From Hamadaea sp. (GTDB lineage: Bacteria > Actinomycetota > Actinomycetes > Mycobacteriales > Micromonosporaceae), in the NCBI RefSeq assembly GCF_013362815.1, contig NZ_JABFVK010000033.1:1-47769 (forward strand): a DNA stretch of 47,769 bases, written 5' to 3'. Shown in pieces: positions 16,192 to 25,392 of this stretch; within the stretch, counting starts at the first letter, position 1, and every line of letters starts with the position of its first letter. The position numbers and the translations under genes were made by a program. The notes beneath the pieces are model-generated. The model saw only the letters and a list, made by a program, of their open reading frames with translations, had not been told where the DNA came from and ran no database searches.

Positions 16192-17748
16192 GTGACCACC
16201 TCTATCGCACTGAGCTTGTTCGACACCGACCCCGCGGAGCTGGCCGTGGACGCCGTCGTCATCGGGGTGCACAGCCCCGGCGAGGACGCCGAGTCGCGTG
16301 ATCTCCTCCTGGCGTCGGGCGCGCAGAGCGTCGCCGCCGCGTTCGACGGGCGGCTGAGCGCCACGCTGAGCCTGCTCGGGGCGACCGGTTCGGCCGGCGA
16401 GGTCACCAAACTCGCCACGCTGGGCGCGATCACCGCTCCGCTCGTCGTGGCGGTCGGCCTGGGTCCGGAACCGACCGGGGCCGCGCCCGCCGCCGAGACC
16501 CTGCGGCGCGCCGCAGGAAACGCCGCCCGTGCGCTCGCCGGGACGGCCAACGTCGCGTTCGCGCTGCCGCTGTCGGACGACGACTCCGTTCCCGCCACCC
16601 CGTCGCTGCGAGCCGTCGTCGAAGGCGCGCAGCTGGGCGCGTACAAGTTCGCGGGATACAAGTCCAAGCCGCAGCCCAGCCGCAAGGACCCCGTCGACGC
16701 GATCTCCGTCCTCGTAGCGGATGCGAAGGACGAGGCGGCCCAGGCCGAGCTCGACCGCGCCGCGATCGTGGCGGCCGCCGTCTACCGCACCCGCGACTGG
16801 GTGAACACGCCCGCCAACCAGCTGCGCCCGCCGGTGCTGGCCGAGCAGATCGCCGACGTCGCCAAGGCCGCCGGGCTCGACGTCGAGGTGCTCGACGAGG
16901 CGGCGCTGATCGACGGCGGCTACGGCGGCATCCTCGCCGTCGGCCAGGGCTCCGACGCCGAACCCCGGCTGGTACGCATCGCGTACCGCCCGGAGGGTGT
17001 CGCCGACCCGGTGAAGGTGGCCCTCGTCGGCAAGGGCATCACGTTCGACACCGGCGGCGTCTCGATCAAGCCCGGTCAGGGCATGTGGGAGATGAAGAGC
17101 GACATGGCGGGTGCGGCCGCGGTCGCCAGCGCGATGGTCGCGATCGCCGCTCTGCGCCCGTCCGTGCAGGTCACCGCGTATGTTCCGATCGCCGAGAACA
17201 TGGTCTCGGGTTCGGCGTACCGGCCAGGTGACGTCGTCACGATGCGTGGCGGCAAGCGGGTCGAGGTGCTCAACACCGACGCCGAGGGCCGCATGATCCT
17301 GGGTGACGCCATCGCCCGCGCCTGCGAGGAGTCCCCGCAGTACCTGCTCGAGACCTCGACGCTCACCGGCGGTCAGGTGGTGGCGCTCGGCAAGCGAGTG
17401 TCCGGCCTGATGGGCACCGAGTCGCTTACCGCCCGCATCAAGGCGGCCGGCGACTCCGTCGGCGAGGCGGCGTGGCCGATGCCGCTGCCGGACGACATCC
17501 GCAAGACGATGGAGTCCGAGGTCGCCGACATCCTCCAGGTCAGCGCCGGGATGGAGCGCTCAGGCCACATGCTGCAGGGCGGCATCTTCCTGCGTGAGTT
17601 CGTGACCGAGGGCGTCGACTGGGCGCACATCGACATCGCCGGCCCGTCGTTCTCCAGCGACACCAACGGTTACATCGCCAAGGGCGGCACCGCGGTTCCG
17701 CTGCGTACGCTGCTGGCCGTCATCGACGACATCGCCGCCAACGGCTGA
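16192..17748 (+). CDS. pepA: Leucyl aminopeptidase (M17, PepA/PepB)
   Basis: Protein of 518 residues, cytosolic two-metal aminopeptidase that removes N-terminal residues from peptides. The M17 signature [13 protein letters not shown] is at about residues 361-373, and the metal and substrate loop [29 protein letters not shown] and the late [15 protein letters not shown] stretch are complete. GTG 16192 is chosen because GGAG lies about 8 nt upstream; an upstream ATG in frame at 16132 has no such signal and falls before a TAGAGT -10 candidate (16148-16153). The position after gcvT matches pepB of mycobacteria. Confidence 0.95.
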   Translation: MTTSIALSLFDTDPAELAVDAVVIGVHSPGEDAESRDLLLASGAQSVAAAFDGRLSATLSLLGATGSAGEVTKLATLGAITAPLVVAVGLGPEPTGAAPAAETLRRAAGNAARALAGTANVAFALPLSDDDSVPATPSLRAVVEGAQLGAYKFAGYKSKPQPSRKDPVDAISVLVADAKDEAAQAELDRAAIVAAAVYRTRDWVNTPANQLRPPVLAEQIADVAKAAGLDVEVLDEAALIDGGYGGILAVGQGSDAEPRLVRIAYRPEGVADPVKVALVGKGITFDTGGVSIKPGQGMWEMKSDMAGAAAVASAMVAIAALRPSVQVTAYVPIAENMVSGSAYRPGDVVTMRGGKRVEVLNTDAEGRMILGDAIARACEESPQYLLETSTLTGGQVVALGKRVSGLMGTESLTARIKAAGDSVGEAAWPMPLPDDIRKTMESEVADILQVSAGMERSGHMLQGGIFLREFVTEGVDWAHIDIAGPSFSSDTNGYIAKGGTAVPLRTLLAVIDDIAANG

Positions 17749-17769
17749 TCCACTCCTCGGTGGCGGTAT

Positions 17770-17962
17770 CCCGGATAACGCGGTCTTCCTTCGCGCGGAG
17801 GCCGCGTTATCTCCGGATGACGCGGGCTGGCGTCGCCGCAGTCGAAGCGGGTGCCGCGGGCGCCGCGGGCGCCGCGGGTGCCGTGGGCGCCGCGGGTGCC
17901 GTGGGCGCCGCATCCCGGGACAACGCGGCTTTCCGTCGCGCGAAGGCCCCGCTATCCCGGGA
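17770..17962. repeat. Paired palindromic units (C1, C2) around a 9-bp minisatellite
   Basis: Gap between pepA and the gene at 18004. A 48-50-bp palindromic unit occurs twice: C1 at 17770-17817 (CCCGGATAACGCGG to CCGCGTTATCTCCGG) and C2 at 17913-17962 (CCCGGGACAACGCGG to CCCCGCTATCCCGGG). Between them, 17851-17909 is a run of between six and seven 9-bp units of the form GYGCCGYGG. I see no convincing gene here; open frames on both strands are low-complexity by-products. Confidence 0.85.
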
Positions 17963-18003
17963 TAAACGCGGCCTAGCGTCGCCCTATCCGGAGAATGAAG
18001 GGC

Positions 18004-18330
18004 TCAAGCCGTCCGGCGCTGCCGGGCGTTGTAGTCGCGCATCCGTTGCGGATAGCCGGTCAGGTGGACGTCGTAGACCGGGATGTTGAGCGACCGGCCC
18101 CATCGCCACGCGACCTGTGGTGAGCCGACCCGGCGGCGGGTCCACTCGCCGTCGTGCGCGATCAAGATCACCGTGGTCTGAGTCACCGTGGTCTGCGGCT
18201 CGATGTACGCCTCGACGCCGTACTTGTTCCGGGCAAACCACTCAAGATGCGACAAATCAACCGGCTGCTGCCGGGTGGTGCTCCCCGAAGGCGTCTGGTC
18301 GCCGTCGAGAAGCCGCCGAAGCCATCCCAC
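18004..18330 (-). CDS. Conserved hypothetical actinobacterial protein
   Basis: Protein of 108 residues starting MGWLRRLLDGDQ, with a conserved-looking central stretch (LEWFARNKYGVEAYIEPQTTVTQTTVILIAHDGEWTRR) and a C-terminus YDVHLTGYPQRMRDYNAR. GTG 18330 has GAGGAG 5 nt upstream. I recall homologues next to lpd and the E2 gene in other actinobacteria, often labelled oxidoreductase without evidence. No catalytic motif or membrane segment is visible. It is divergent from lpd. Confidence 0.75.
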   Translation of the reverse strand: MGWLRRLLDGDQTPSGSTTRQQPVDLSHLEWFARNKYGVEAYIEPQTTVTQTTVILIAHDGEWTRRRVGSPQVAWRWGRSLNIPVYDVHLTGYPQRMRDYNARQRRTA

Positions 18331-18515
18331 TGACGCTCCTCATCCGTTGTCGAAGACGGATCCGTTGTCGAAGAGGTCCAAGAGTACGCGGGGGTAACGT
18401 GTCCTTGGGCACCTCTGTGCGCGGCGTGGGCCGCCGAGTGACAAGATGACCGGCGTGGGGTGTGCTCTCACGAAGAGCCGCCCGGCTGGCAGCGACGCAC
18501 TCGGTGGGAGATGAC

Positions 18516-19892
18516 GTGAGCGACACGTTCGATGTGGTGATTCTCGGCGGTGGCAGCGGTGGTTACGCGACCGCGTTGCGCGCGGCGCAGCTGGGCCTGA
18601 GCGTCGCCCTGATCGAGAAGGACAAGCTGGGCGGCACCTGTCTGCACCGCGGATGCATTCCGACGAAGGCACTGCTGCACGCCGGCGAGGTCGCCGACCA
18701 GACTCGCGAGGCCGCCGCGTTCGGGGTGAAGGCGGAGCTGATCGGCGTCGACATGAGCGGCGTCAACGCGTACAAGGACGGCGTCGTCGCCGGTCTCTAC
18801 AAGGGTCTGCAGGGCCTCGTCAAGGCGGCCAAGGTGACCTACGTGGAGGGCACCGGCAAGCTCGTCTCCCGCGACACCGTCGAGGTGAACGGCCAGCGGT
18901 ACACCGGCCGCAACGTGGTGCTCGCCACCGGCTCCTACTCCAAGACGCTGCCCGGCCTGGAGCTGGACGGCGAGCGGGTCATCGCCAGTGAGCATGCCCT
19001 GACGATGGACCGTGTCCCCGCGAGCGCGATCGTGCTCGGCGGCGGCGTCATCGGCGTCGAGTTCGCCAGCGCCTGGAAGTCGTTCGGCGCGGAGGTGACC
19101 ATCGTGGAGGCGCTGCCCCGCCTGGTCGCCGCCGAGGACGAGGACATCTCCAAGCAGCTCGAGCGGTCGTTCCGCAAGCGCGGCATCGCGTTCAAGACCG
19201 GCAAGCCGTTCGAGAAGGTCGAGAAGACCGACAGCGGCGTGAAGGTAACCATCGCGGGCGGCGAGACGCTGGAGGCCGAGGTCCTCCTGGTCGCCGTCGG
19301 CCGGGGCCCGGCCACTGCCAACACCGGTTACGAGGAGCAGGGCGTAGGCATGGAGCGCGGGTTCGTGCTCACCGACGACCGCCTGCGTACCAACCTCCCC
19401 AACGTCTTCGCGGTCGGCGACATCGTCCCCGGCCTGCAGCTGGCCCACCGCGGCTTCCTCCAGGGCATCTTCGTCGCCGAGGAGATCGCCGGGCTCAACC
19501 CGGTGGCGCTCGTCGAGTCGGGCATCCCGCGCGCGACCTACTGCGACCCGGAGATCGCCTCCGTCGGCATCACCGAGGCGCAGGCCAAGGAGAAGCACGG
19601 CGCGGAGAACGTCACGACCTACAACTACAACCTCGCGGGCAACGGCAAGAGCAAGATCCTCGGTACGCAGGGCTTCGTGAAGCTGGTCCGGGTCAAGGAC
19701 GGCCCGGTGGTCGGCGTCCACATGATCGGCGCGCGGATGAGCGAGCAGGTCGGCGAGGCTTCCCTCATCGTCAACTGGGAGGCGTTCCCGGCCGAGGTCG
19801 CTCAGCTGATCCACGCGCACCCCAGCCAGAACGAGGCGCTCGGCGAGGCGCACCTGGCTCTTGCCGGGAAGCCGCTGCACGCCCACAACTGA
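18516..19892 (+). CDS. lpdA: Dihydrolipoyl dehydrogenase (E3)
   Basis: Protein of 458 residues, FAD-dependent E3 that re-oxidises dihydrolipoamide on the E2 subunit of 2-oxoacid dehydrogenases with NAD. The FAD motif is [14 protein letters not shown], the redox disulfide is Cys42/Cys47 in [13 protein letters not shown], the NAD motif is [13 protein letters not shown], and the C-terminal His-Glu pair lies in [17 protein letters not shown] 18516 follows GGGAG by 5 nt. The E2 gene follows after 50 bp on the same strand, so E3 and E2 are probably co-transcribed. Confidence 0.96.
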   Translation: MSDTFDVVILGGGSGGYATALRAAQLGLSVALIEKDKLGGTCLHRGCIPTKALLHAGEVADQTREAAAFGVKAELIGVDMSGVNAYKDGVVAGLYKGLQGLVKAAKVTYVEGTGKLVSRDTVEVNGQRYTGRNVVLATGSYSKTLPGLELDGERVIASEHALTMDRVPASAIVLGGGVIGVEFASAWKSFGAEVTIVEALPRLVAAEDEDISKQLERSFRKRGIAFKTGKPFEKVEKTDSGVKVTIAGGETLEAEVLLVAVGRGPATANTGYEEQGVGMERGFVLTDDRLRTNLPNVFAVGDIVPGLQLAHRGFLQGIFVAEEIAGLNPVALVESGIPRATYCDPEIASVGITEAQAKEKHGAENVTTYNYNLAGNGKSKILGTQGFVKLVRVKDGPVVGVHMIGARMSEQVGEASLIVNWEAFPAEVAQLIHAHPSQNEALGEAHLALAGKPLHAHN

Positions 19893-19942
19893 GCTGTCTA
19901 CGATCGTCACAGAGAAGATCGAATAACGAGGAGTCTGGACTC

Positions 19943-21691
19943 ATGCCGGTATCGGTCACGCTTCCCGCACTTGGGGAGAGCGTCACGGAGGGCACGGTCA
20001 CCCGCTGGCTGAAGAGCGTCGGCGACCGGGTCGAGGTCGACGAGCCCCTGCTGGAGGTCTCGACCGACAAGGTCGACACCGAGATCCCGTCGCCCAGCGC
20101 CGGTGTCGTGTCGCAGATCCTGGTCGCGGAGGACGAGACCGCCGAAGTCGGCGCTGTGCTCGCCGTGATCTCCGAGGACGGGGCTCCGCAGGCTGAAGCG
20201 CCCGCCCCGCAGCAGGCGGAGGCCGCCGCGCCGCAGCAGGCTGAGGCGCCCGCGGCGGAGCAGGCCGAAGCGCCCGCCCCGCAGGCTGCCGCACCGGCTG
20301 CCGCGCCGCAGGGTGGCGGCGAGGGCACTCCGGTGACCCTCCCCGCGCTCGGCGAGAGCGTCACGGAGGGCACGGTCACCCGCTGGCTGAAGAGCGTCGG
20401 CGACTCCGTCGAGGTCGACGAGCCCCTGCTGGAGGTCTCGACCGACAAGGTCGACACCGAGATCCCGTCGCCGGTCGCCGGGACGCTGCTGGAGATCAAG
20501 GTCGCCGAGGACGAGACCGCCCCGGTCGGTGCGGTGCTCGCACTCGTCGGCGCGGCCGGTGGCGCGCCCGCCGCCGCTCCGGCCCCCGCCGAGGCCCCGA
20601 AGCCGGCCGCGGAGGCACCGAAGCCCGCGGCAGAAGCCCCGAAGCCGGCGGCTCCGGCCCAGCCGGTCGCGGAAGCCCCGAAGCCCGCAGCTCCGGCGGA
20701 GGCCCCGAAGCCTGCCGCGCCCGCGCAGCCGGCGGCCGGTTCGCAGGTCAACGGCGACGCCGGTGGCTACGTGACCCCGCTGGTCCGCAAGCTCGCGGCC
20801 GAGCACGGGGTCAACCTGGGCAGCCTGAACGGCACCGGCGTCGGCGGCCGCATCCGCAAGCAGGACGTGCTCGACGCGGCGGAGAAGGCGAAGGCCCCGG
20901 CTCCCGCCGCTCCGGCTCAGCCCAGCGCGGCGCCGAAGGCGGCCCCGGCGAAGGCCGAGCCGAGCCCGCTGCGGGGGCGTACCGAGAAGCTGACCCGGAT
21001 GCGCGCGGTCATCGCCAAGCGCATGGTCGAGTCGCTGCAGGTCTCGGCGCAGCTCACCACGGTGGTCGAGGTCGACGTGACCAAGGTCGCCAAGCTTCGC
21101 GAGCAGGCCAAGAAGGACTTCCTCGCGCGCAACGGCGTGAAGTTGTCGTTCCTGCCGTTCTTCGCGCTCGCCGCGGTGGAGGCCCTGCGCCAGCACCCGT
21201 CGGTCAACGCGAAGATCGACGTGGAGGCCGGCACGGTCACCTACTTCGACGTCGAGCACCTGGGCATGGCGGTCGACACCGAGGACGGCCTGATGGTTCC
21301 GGTGATCCACAACGCCGGTGACCTCAACCTCGCCGGGCTCGCCAAGCGCATCGGCGATATCGCCGAGCGCACCCGCAGCAAGAAGCTCACCCCGGACGAG
21401 GTCTCGGGCGGCACGTTCACGCTGACCAACACCGGCAGCCGGGGCGCGCTGTTCGACACGCCGATCATCAACCAGCCGCAGGTCGCGATCCTCGGCACCG
21501 GTTCGGTGGTCAAGCGCGCGGTCGTCGTGGACGACCCGGACCTGGGCGAGCTCATCGTCCCGCGCTACATGGTCTACCTGGCCCTCTCCTACGACCACCG
21601 GCTGGTGGACGGCGCCGACGCGGCCCGCTACCTGACCACGGTCAAGGAGCGCCTGGAGGCGGGCAACTTCGAATCCGACCTCGGTCTCTGA
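19943..21691 (+). CDS. sucB: 2-oxoacid dehydrogenase E2 (DlaT/SucB), two lipoyl domains
   Basis: Protein of 582 residues. Two N-terminal lipoyl domains (about residues 1-78 and 128-204), each with the lipoylated Lys in [12 protein letters not shown], are joined by Ala/Pro/Glu-rich flexible linkers; a peripheral subunit-binding domain ([20 protein letters not shown], about 275-310) follows; the last 230 residues are the acyltransferase domain with the catalytic His552 in [11 protein letters not shown]. In mycobacteria the corresponding DlaT serves the pyruvate dehydrogenase complex and an antioxidant system, while databases often call it SucB; sequence alone does not decide between acetyl and succinyl transfer. 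A strong GAGGAG precedes the ATG. It depends on LipB and LipA encoded 7-9 kb downstream. Confidence 0.95.
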   Translation: MPVSVTLPALGESVTEGTVTRWLKSVGDRVEVDEPLLEVSTDKVDTEIPSPSAGVVSQILVAEDETAEVGAVLAVISEDGAPQAEAPAPQQAEAAAPQQAEAPAAEQAEAPAPQAAAPAAAPQGGGEGTPVTLPALGESVTEGTVTRWLKSVGDSVEVDEPLLEVSTDKVDTEIPSPVAGTLLEIKVAEDETAPVGAVLALVGAAGGAPAAAPAPAEAPKPAAEAPKPAAEAPKPAAPAQPVAEAPKPAAPAEAPKPAAPAQPAAGSQVNGDAGGYVTPLVRKLAAEHGVNLGSLNGTGVGGRIRKQDVLDAAEKAKAPAPAAPAQPSAAPKAAPAKAEPSPLRGRTEKLTRMRAVIAKRMVESLQVSAQLTTVVEVDVTKVAKLREQAKKDFLARNGVKLSFLPFFALAAVEALRQHPSVNAKIDVEAGTVTYFDVEHLGMAVDTEDGLMVPVIHNAGDLNLAGLAKRIGDIAERTRSKKLTPDEVSGGTFTLTNTGSRGALFDTPIINQPQVAILGTGSVVKRAVVVDDPDLGELIVPRYMVYLALSYDHRLVDGADAARYLTTVKERLEAGNFESDLGL

Positions 21692-21704
21692 GCGACGACG
21701 GATC

Positions 21705-21735
21705 AGCCCCCGGCCACCACGGCCGGGGGCTTTTC
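21705..21735 (+). terminator. Rho-independent terminator after sucB
   Basis: AGCCCCCGGCC, a 5-nt loop and GGCCGGGGGCT, followed by TTTTC. This is a classical intrinsic terminator right after the E2 gene and 15 bp before the next start codon. Confidence 0.93.
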
Positions 21736-21737
21736 TA

Positions 21738-21743
21738 TAGCTT
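21738..21743 (+). promoter_or_regulatory. Putative leaderless -10 for epimerase
   Basis: TAGCTT lies 6 nt before the ATG at 21750 and just behind the terminator of the E2 gene, so the -35 region would be inside the terminator hairpin. Confidence 0.45.
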
Positions 21744-21749
21744 GATCGC

Positions 21750-22625
21750 ATGAGGATCGTCGTCGCCGGGGCCTCGGGCTTCCTGGGCCGGCCACTGATC
21801 GCGTACCTGCGGTCCGCGGGTCATCAGGTCACTCAGCTGGTACGCCGAGAGCCCGACCAGCCGAGTCAGCTGCGTTGGGACCCCACCCGACCGGTACGCC
21901 TCCCGGCCGGCACGGACGCGGTGGTGAACATCGGCGGGGCGGGCGTCGGGGATCACCGGTGGACGAAGGCGTACAAGGATCTGATCTATCGCAGCCGCGT
22001 CGTGCCCACCACCACGATCGCCAATGCCGTACGCGAACAGGGCATCCCGCTGCTGGTGAACGCCTCCGGCGTGGCGGGGTACGGCGATCGCGGCGACGAA
22101 GTGCTGACCGACGACGCCACGACCGTCACCGGGGACTTCCTCGCCGATCTCAGCGTCGACTGGGAGAGTGCGGCGATGTCGGCCGCCCCGGCCCGGGTGG
22201 TGGTTCTGCGTACGGGGCTTCCGTTGCACCGCAGCGGTGGCCTGCTCAAACCGCTGCTGCTCGCCTTCCGGCTCGGCGTCGGCGGCAAGCTCGGCAACGG
22301 ACGGCAATGGCTGCCCTGGGTGTCCCGGGAGGACTGGCTGCGGGCGGTCGGCCACATCCTCACGACCGATGAGGTCGCCGGGCCGGTGAACGTGGCCGGG
22401 CCGACCCCCGCCACCAACGCCGAGTTCACGAAGACGCTGGGCGGGCTGCTGCACCGGCCGACGATCATGCCGATCCCGGAATTCGGCGTACGCCTCCTGA
22501 TCGGCGAATTCGCTGACGAAGCGTTCAAGAGCACCCGGCTCGTGCCGGAAGCGTTGCAGCGCACTGGTTTCGAGTTCCACCACCGAACGATCCGGGAGGC
22601 CCTGGTCGCAGCCCTGCACGATTGA
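21750..22625 (+). CDS. TIGR01777 family SDR-type epimerase (YfcH-like)
   Basis: Protein of 291 residues, an extended short-chain dehydrogenase/reductase of the TIGR01777 group (SDR39U). The NAD(P)-binding motif VVAGASGFLGRPL is at the N-terminus, followed by VVNIGGAGVGDHRWT, which is typical for the group. The usual active-site Tyr-x-x-x-Lys is not evident, as in other family members, where the VNASGVAGYGD segment takes that place. The position after the E2 gene corresponds to Rv2216 in M. tuberculosis. The substrate is unknown. Confidence 0.9.
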   Translation: MRIVVAGASGFLGRPLIAYLRSAGHQVTQLVRREPDQPSQLRWDPTRPVRLPAGTDAVVNIGGAGVGDHRWTKAYKDLIYRSRVVPTTTIANAVREQGIPLLVNASGVAGYGDRGDEVLTDDATTVTGDFLADLSVDWESAAMSAAPARVVVLRTGLPLHRSGGLLKPLLLAFRLGVGGKLGNGRQWLPWVSREDWLRAVGHILTTDEVAGPVNVAGPTPATNAEFTKTLGGLLHRPTIMPIPEFGVRLLIGEFADEAFKSTRLVPEALQRTGFEFHHRTIREALVAALHD

Positions 22626-22727
22626 TCCACTCGGGGTCTGGTGCCACCGAGCCGTTAAGAATATTCTGCGGCTTGGCCATTCTCGTGAAACATTCACGAT
22701 ATTCCCCCTCCCCCGAAGGAAACGTTC

Positions 22728-23849
22728 ATGGCACTCACCCCCAGCCGCCGTTCCTTGTTCAAGGGCGGCCTGGTCGCGGGCGCGGGCGCGCTGCTTCCGC
22801 TGGCCGCCACAACCGCGGCGTACGCCGACGACGCCTCGCTCGACTTCATCATCGACTGCGATGAGTGGGGCGCCCGGCCGCCGTCGAGCGCGCTCGTCAT
22901 GCGTACCGGCACCACCCGGAAGATCGTCATCCACCACATGGCGTTCCCGAACGTCACCGACTACTCCCGCGAGCAGGCCATCGCCCTGGCGCACCGCTGC
23001 CAGGACCTGCACATGGACGGCAACGGCTGGTCCGACACGGGGCAGCACTTCACCATCAGCCGTGGCGGGTACGTCCTCGAAGGTCGCCACCGCAGCTTCG
23101 AGGGTCTGAAGTCGGGGCTGGCCCAGGTGCAGTCGGCGCACTGCGTAGGCGAGAACACGCAGAGCATCGGCATCGAGAACGAGGGCACCTACATCACCGA
23201 AACGCCGCCGCAGGCGCTGCTCGACTCGCTCGTGAAGCTGTCCTCGGCGATCTGCACCCAGTACAAGATCCACGCGCACAACATGTTCGGGCACTGGGAC
23301 TGGAACAGCACGCAGTGCCCCGGCATCGCGTTCTACCGGCTCTTCCCGGAGCTGCGCCGGCGGGTCGCGGTCGCGATCGGCACACGGCTGTCGGAGGTGC
23401 CGGACCGGACCTGGCCGGACATCTTCACCAGCTCGGCCGGCCAGACCGTGGTCGCGGCCAAGTACCTGCTGCGCAACCAGGGGTACACCAACCTCAACAC
23501 CACCGGCACCTTCGACGCCGCGCTGCTCGCCGCGATCCAGGACTGGCAGGGCAAGCACGGCATCACGGTGGAGAGCGACGGCACGATGTCCGACCCGACC
23601 TGGGAGACCCTCGCGGCCGGGATCGGCAAGCACGATTCCGGCGAGCACGTCGCGGGCGCCCAGTTCGTGCTGAAGAACAAGGGGTACACCGTGGACGTCA
23701 CCGGCGTCTACGACTGGAACACCAAGATGGCGATCAAGGAGATGCAGGTCCTGCACGGGCTCGACGACAACGGCAAGATCGACGTCGACACCTGGTGCGC
23801 GATCGTCGGCGGCATCGTCAAGGCCGAGTTCGCCACCGTCCTCGCCTAG
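22728..23849 (+). CDS. Tat-exported N-acetylmuramoyl-L-alanine amidase (PGRP)
   Basis: Protein of 373 residues. The N-terminus has a twin-arginine signal (SRRSLFKGG, hydrophobic stretch, then AYADDAS as probable cleavage region near residue 33), so the enzyme is exported folded. Residues about 40-210 are a PGRP/amidase-2 domain: DEWGARPPSS, zinc-ligand His in VIHHMAFPN and the second His and Cys in MFGHWDWNSTQCPG. Two peptidoglycan-binding_1 repeats follow (about 225-290 and 300-368, each with GYT and a DW start). It should cut the amide between MurNAc and L-Ala in the wall. A GAAGGAAA ribosome site precedes the ATG. The stop codon touches a large inverted repeat. Confidence 0.93.
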   Translation: MALTPSRRSLFKGGLVAGAGALLPLAATTAAYADDASLDFIIDCDEWGARPPSSALVMRTGTTRKIVIHHMAFPNVTDYSREQAIALAHRCQDLHMDGNGWSDTGQHFTISRGGYVLEGRHRSFEGLKSGLAQVQSAHCVGENTQSIGIENEGTYITETPPQALLDSLVKLSSAICTQYKIHAHNMFGHWDWNSTQCPGIAFYRLFPELRRRVAVAIGTRLSEVPDRTWPDIFTSSAGQTVVAAKYLLRNQGYTNLNTTGTFDAALLAAIQDWQGKHGITVESDGTMSDPTWETLAAGIGKHDSGEHVAGAQFVLKNKGYTVDVTGVYDWNTKMAIKEMQVLHGLDDNGKIDVDTWCAIVGGIVKAEFATVLA

Positions 23850-23998
23850 CCCGTTGATCATGAACCTATGGTTCCCCTCGACGGCGTGTCACCGCCCCAA
23901 ACTCCTTGATCGACAACCGCCAGGAATAGGGGGTTGATCATGGTGCTGAGGGGGCCGACACGCCGTCATGGGGGACCATAGGTTCATGATCAACGGGG
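23850..23998. repeat. 149-bp inverted repeat B4 between converging genes
   Basis: Left arm 23850-23890 and right arm 23957-23998 are reverse complements with only about four differences, separated by 66 bp. The outer arm CCCGTTGATCATGAACC carries the GATCATGAAC core shared with 12143-12260, 28244-28340 and 39642-39703. The left end touches the amidase stop codon (23847-23849). The right arm supplies the last bases and the TGA stop of the flavin oxidoreductase gene. Confidence 0.92.
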
Positions 23999-24904
23999 CG
24001 AGCGCCGGGAGCAGGGCGGAGCCAGGGTGGTGATGAGGTCGGCGGTCGCTTCCGGCGAGGAAGTCGCCTCGACCAGGCACAGCTGTCGGCGTACCAGCTG
24101 AAAACCGGACGCGAGGCCGTCGGCGACCGCGGACATCGAACCGGTCGGATGCGCGCGCAGCACGACCTCGACGTGCGCCGCCAGGTCGCGCGGCGGTCCC
24201 GGCACGACACGCTGCGCGGACCGCAAGGTCTCCTGCCAGGCCGCGAGGTTTGCGCGGACCTCGCCGCTCTTCCCCGGGTACGCGAGCCGCAGCCAGCAGT
24301 GTTCCCCGGTGCCCGGCGCGGGGCTGAGCTGGTCCCACCGGTCGACCAGGCGCTTGACCTCGGCCTCGTCGGCGTGGACGCCGAGCAGCAGCGGCAGGCC
24401 GAGCCGGGCCGCGAGGTCCACAGTGGCCTCCGACACCGCCGCGACGTGCACCGGGAACGGCGTGACCGGCGGGATCACCGCGAGACCGTCCACCTCGGAC
24501 GCCCCGGACAGCCAGCGCAGCAGCAGCTCCAGGGACTCCGGAAAGCCGCTCTGGTACCGGCGGACGCCGCCGCCGAGCACCTCGATCTCGATCCACGGAC
24601 CGCCGCGCGCGACGCCGAGTTTGAACCGGTCGCCGTGCAGCGTACGCAGAACGGCCGCCTCCTCGCCGAGCGCGATGGGATGGCGCGCGGACAGGACGCA
24701 AGCCGCCGTTCCGACCGTGATCCGGCTGGTGGCGGCGAGGATGTGCCCGGCCAGCAGAGTGGCCGACGGACATTGCCCGTACGCCGTGAAGTGGTGCTCG
24801 GCCAGCCAGACGCCGTCGAAGCCGGCCGCTTCCGCAGTCAGCGCGTGCCGGGCGGCGGCGGCCGGACCCCACCGGCTCGTCAGAAACACGTCGAGCACCC
24901 TCAC
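23990..24904 (-). CDS. LLM-class flavin-dependent oxidoreductase
   Basis: Protein of 304 residues of the bacterial luciferase-like monooxygenase family, using FMN or F420. Seen are the N-terminal TIM-barrel strands and the motifs GFDGVWLAEHHF, TSRITVGTAACVLSARHPIALGEEAA and GDRFKLGVARGG, all typical of the group. GTG 24904 or GTG 24898 can be the start; GGAGGG just upstream fits the second slightly better. The final residues SRRSPR and the stop codon are encoded at the edge of inverted repeat B4, so the natural C-terminus may have been changed by that element. The substrate is unknown. Confidence 0.88.
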   Translation of the reverse strand: MRVLDVFLTSRWGPAAAARHALTAEAAGFDGVWLAEHHFTAYGQCPSATLLAGHILAATSRITVGTAACVLSARHPIALGEEAAVLRTLHGDRFKLGVARGGPWIEIEVLGGGVRRYQSGFPESLELLLRWLSGASEVDGLAVIPPVTPFPVHVAAVSEATVDLAARLGLPLLLGVHADEAEVKRLVDRWDQLSPAPGTGEHCWLRLAYPGKSGEVRANLAAWQETLRSAQRVVPGPPRDLAAHVEVVLRAHPTGSMSAVADGLASGFQLVRRQLCLVEATSSPEATADLITTLAPPCSRRSPR

Positions 24905-24918
24905 CCCTCCCTCGTTAC

Positions 24919-24981
24919 CTGCAGATCAGGGATACGCATGCTTCCGAAGGCTCGGGAAGGCTGCATATCCCTGATCTGCAG
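24919..24981. repeat. 63-bp hairpin in LLM oxidoreductase upstream region
   Basis: The outer 16 bp of each arm (CTGCAGATCAGGGATA) pair perfectly, and the pairing continues imperfectly towards the centre. The core GATCAGGGAT is shared with the arms of elements A1-A3, although the flanking sequence differs. It lies between the start of the flavin oxidoreductase and the end of the next gene upstream, both on the minus strand, where it could end transcription of the upstream pair. Confidence 0.85.
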
Positions 24982-24996
24982 CTGAAAGGCGGACCG

Positions 24997-25392
24997 TCAG
25001 CAGTCGCGCAGTTCGGGCGACTGATTCAGCAGCTGACCACGCGGCGAGATGAACGCCTGGTAGGTCGCGCCGCCGACGGCGGAGAGCCGGAACGCCGCGA
25101 CCCGGTGGCAGTTCTGGAAGGCGAACTTGACGCCGAAGTGGCGGTCGAGCCCGCCCCGGATCGCGTCGCTGGCCAGCGCCCGGAGCAGCTGCCCGCGCTC
25201 GGCCTCGCTCGGCGGCGGGACCTCGTGCTGACCGAACTCGGCGGCCGGATCGGCAGCCAGATCCGCGGCGGCGGTGCTGACGACGGACCAGGCGTACGGG
25301 AGTGACTGGCGGACGCAGTCGACGAACTCGGCGTCGTCGACCTGGCCGGCTTCGGCCCGCTCCAGCAGCGCGGTGGGCACCTCAAGGGACAT
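24997..25392 (-). CDS. Hypothetical protein coupled to CooC/MinD-like ATPase
   Basis: Protein of 131 residues, MSLEVPTALLERAEAGQVDDAEFVDCVRQSLPYAW at the start. Predicted helical in the first half, with no membrane segment and cysteines at FVDC, FQNCH and the very last residue. The ATG at 25392 lies inside the end of the ATPase gene (11-bp overlap), so the two are translated together and probably act together. The end FISPRGQLLNQSPELRDC and the CHRVAAFRLSAVGG segment do not match a family I can name. Confidence 0.75.
   Translation of the reverse strand: MSLEVPTALLERAEAGQVDDAEFVDCVRQSLPYAWSVVSTAAADLAADPAAEFGQHEVPPPSEAERGQLLRALASDAIRGGLDRHFGVKFAFQNCHRVAAFRLSAVGGATYQAFISPRGQLLNQSPELRDC

Noticed and set aside
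17851-17909. Short direct repeats as CRISPR array
   Set aside because: The units are 9 bp and contiguous, with no spacers and no cas genes nearby.
18342-18376. Two 17-18-bp direct copies of ATCCGTTGTCGAAGA
   Set aside because: A single small tandem duplication upstream of lpd with no match to the other repeat families; probably slippage without function.
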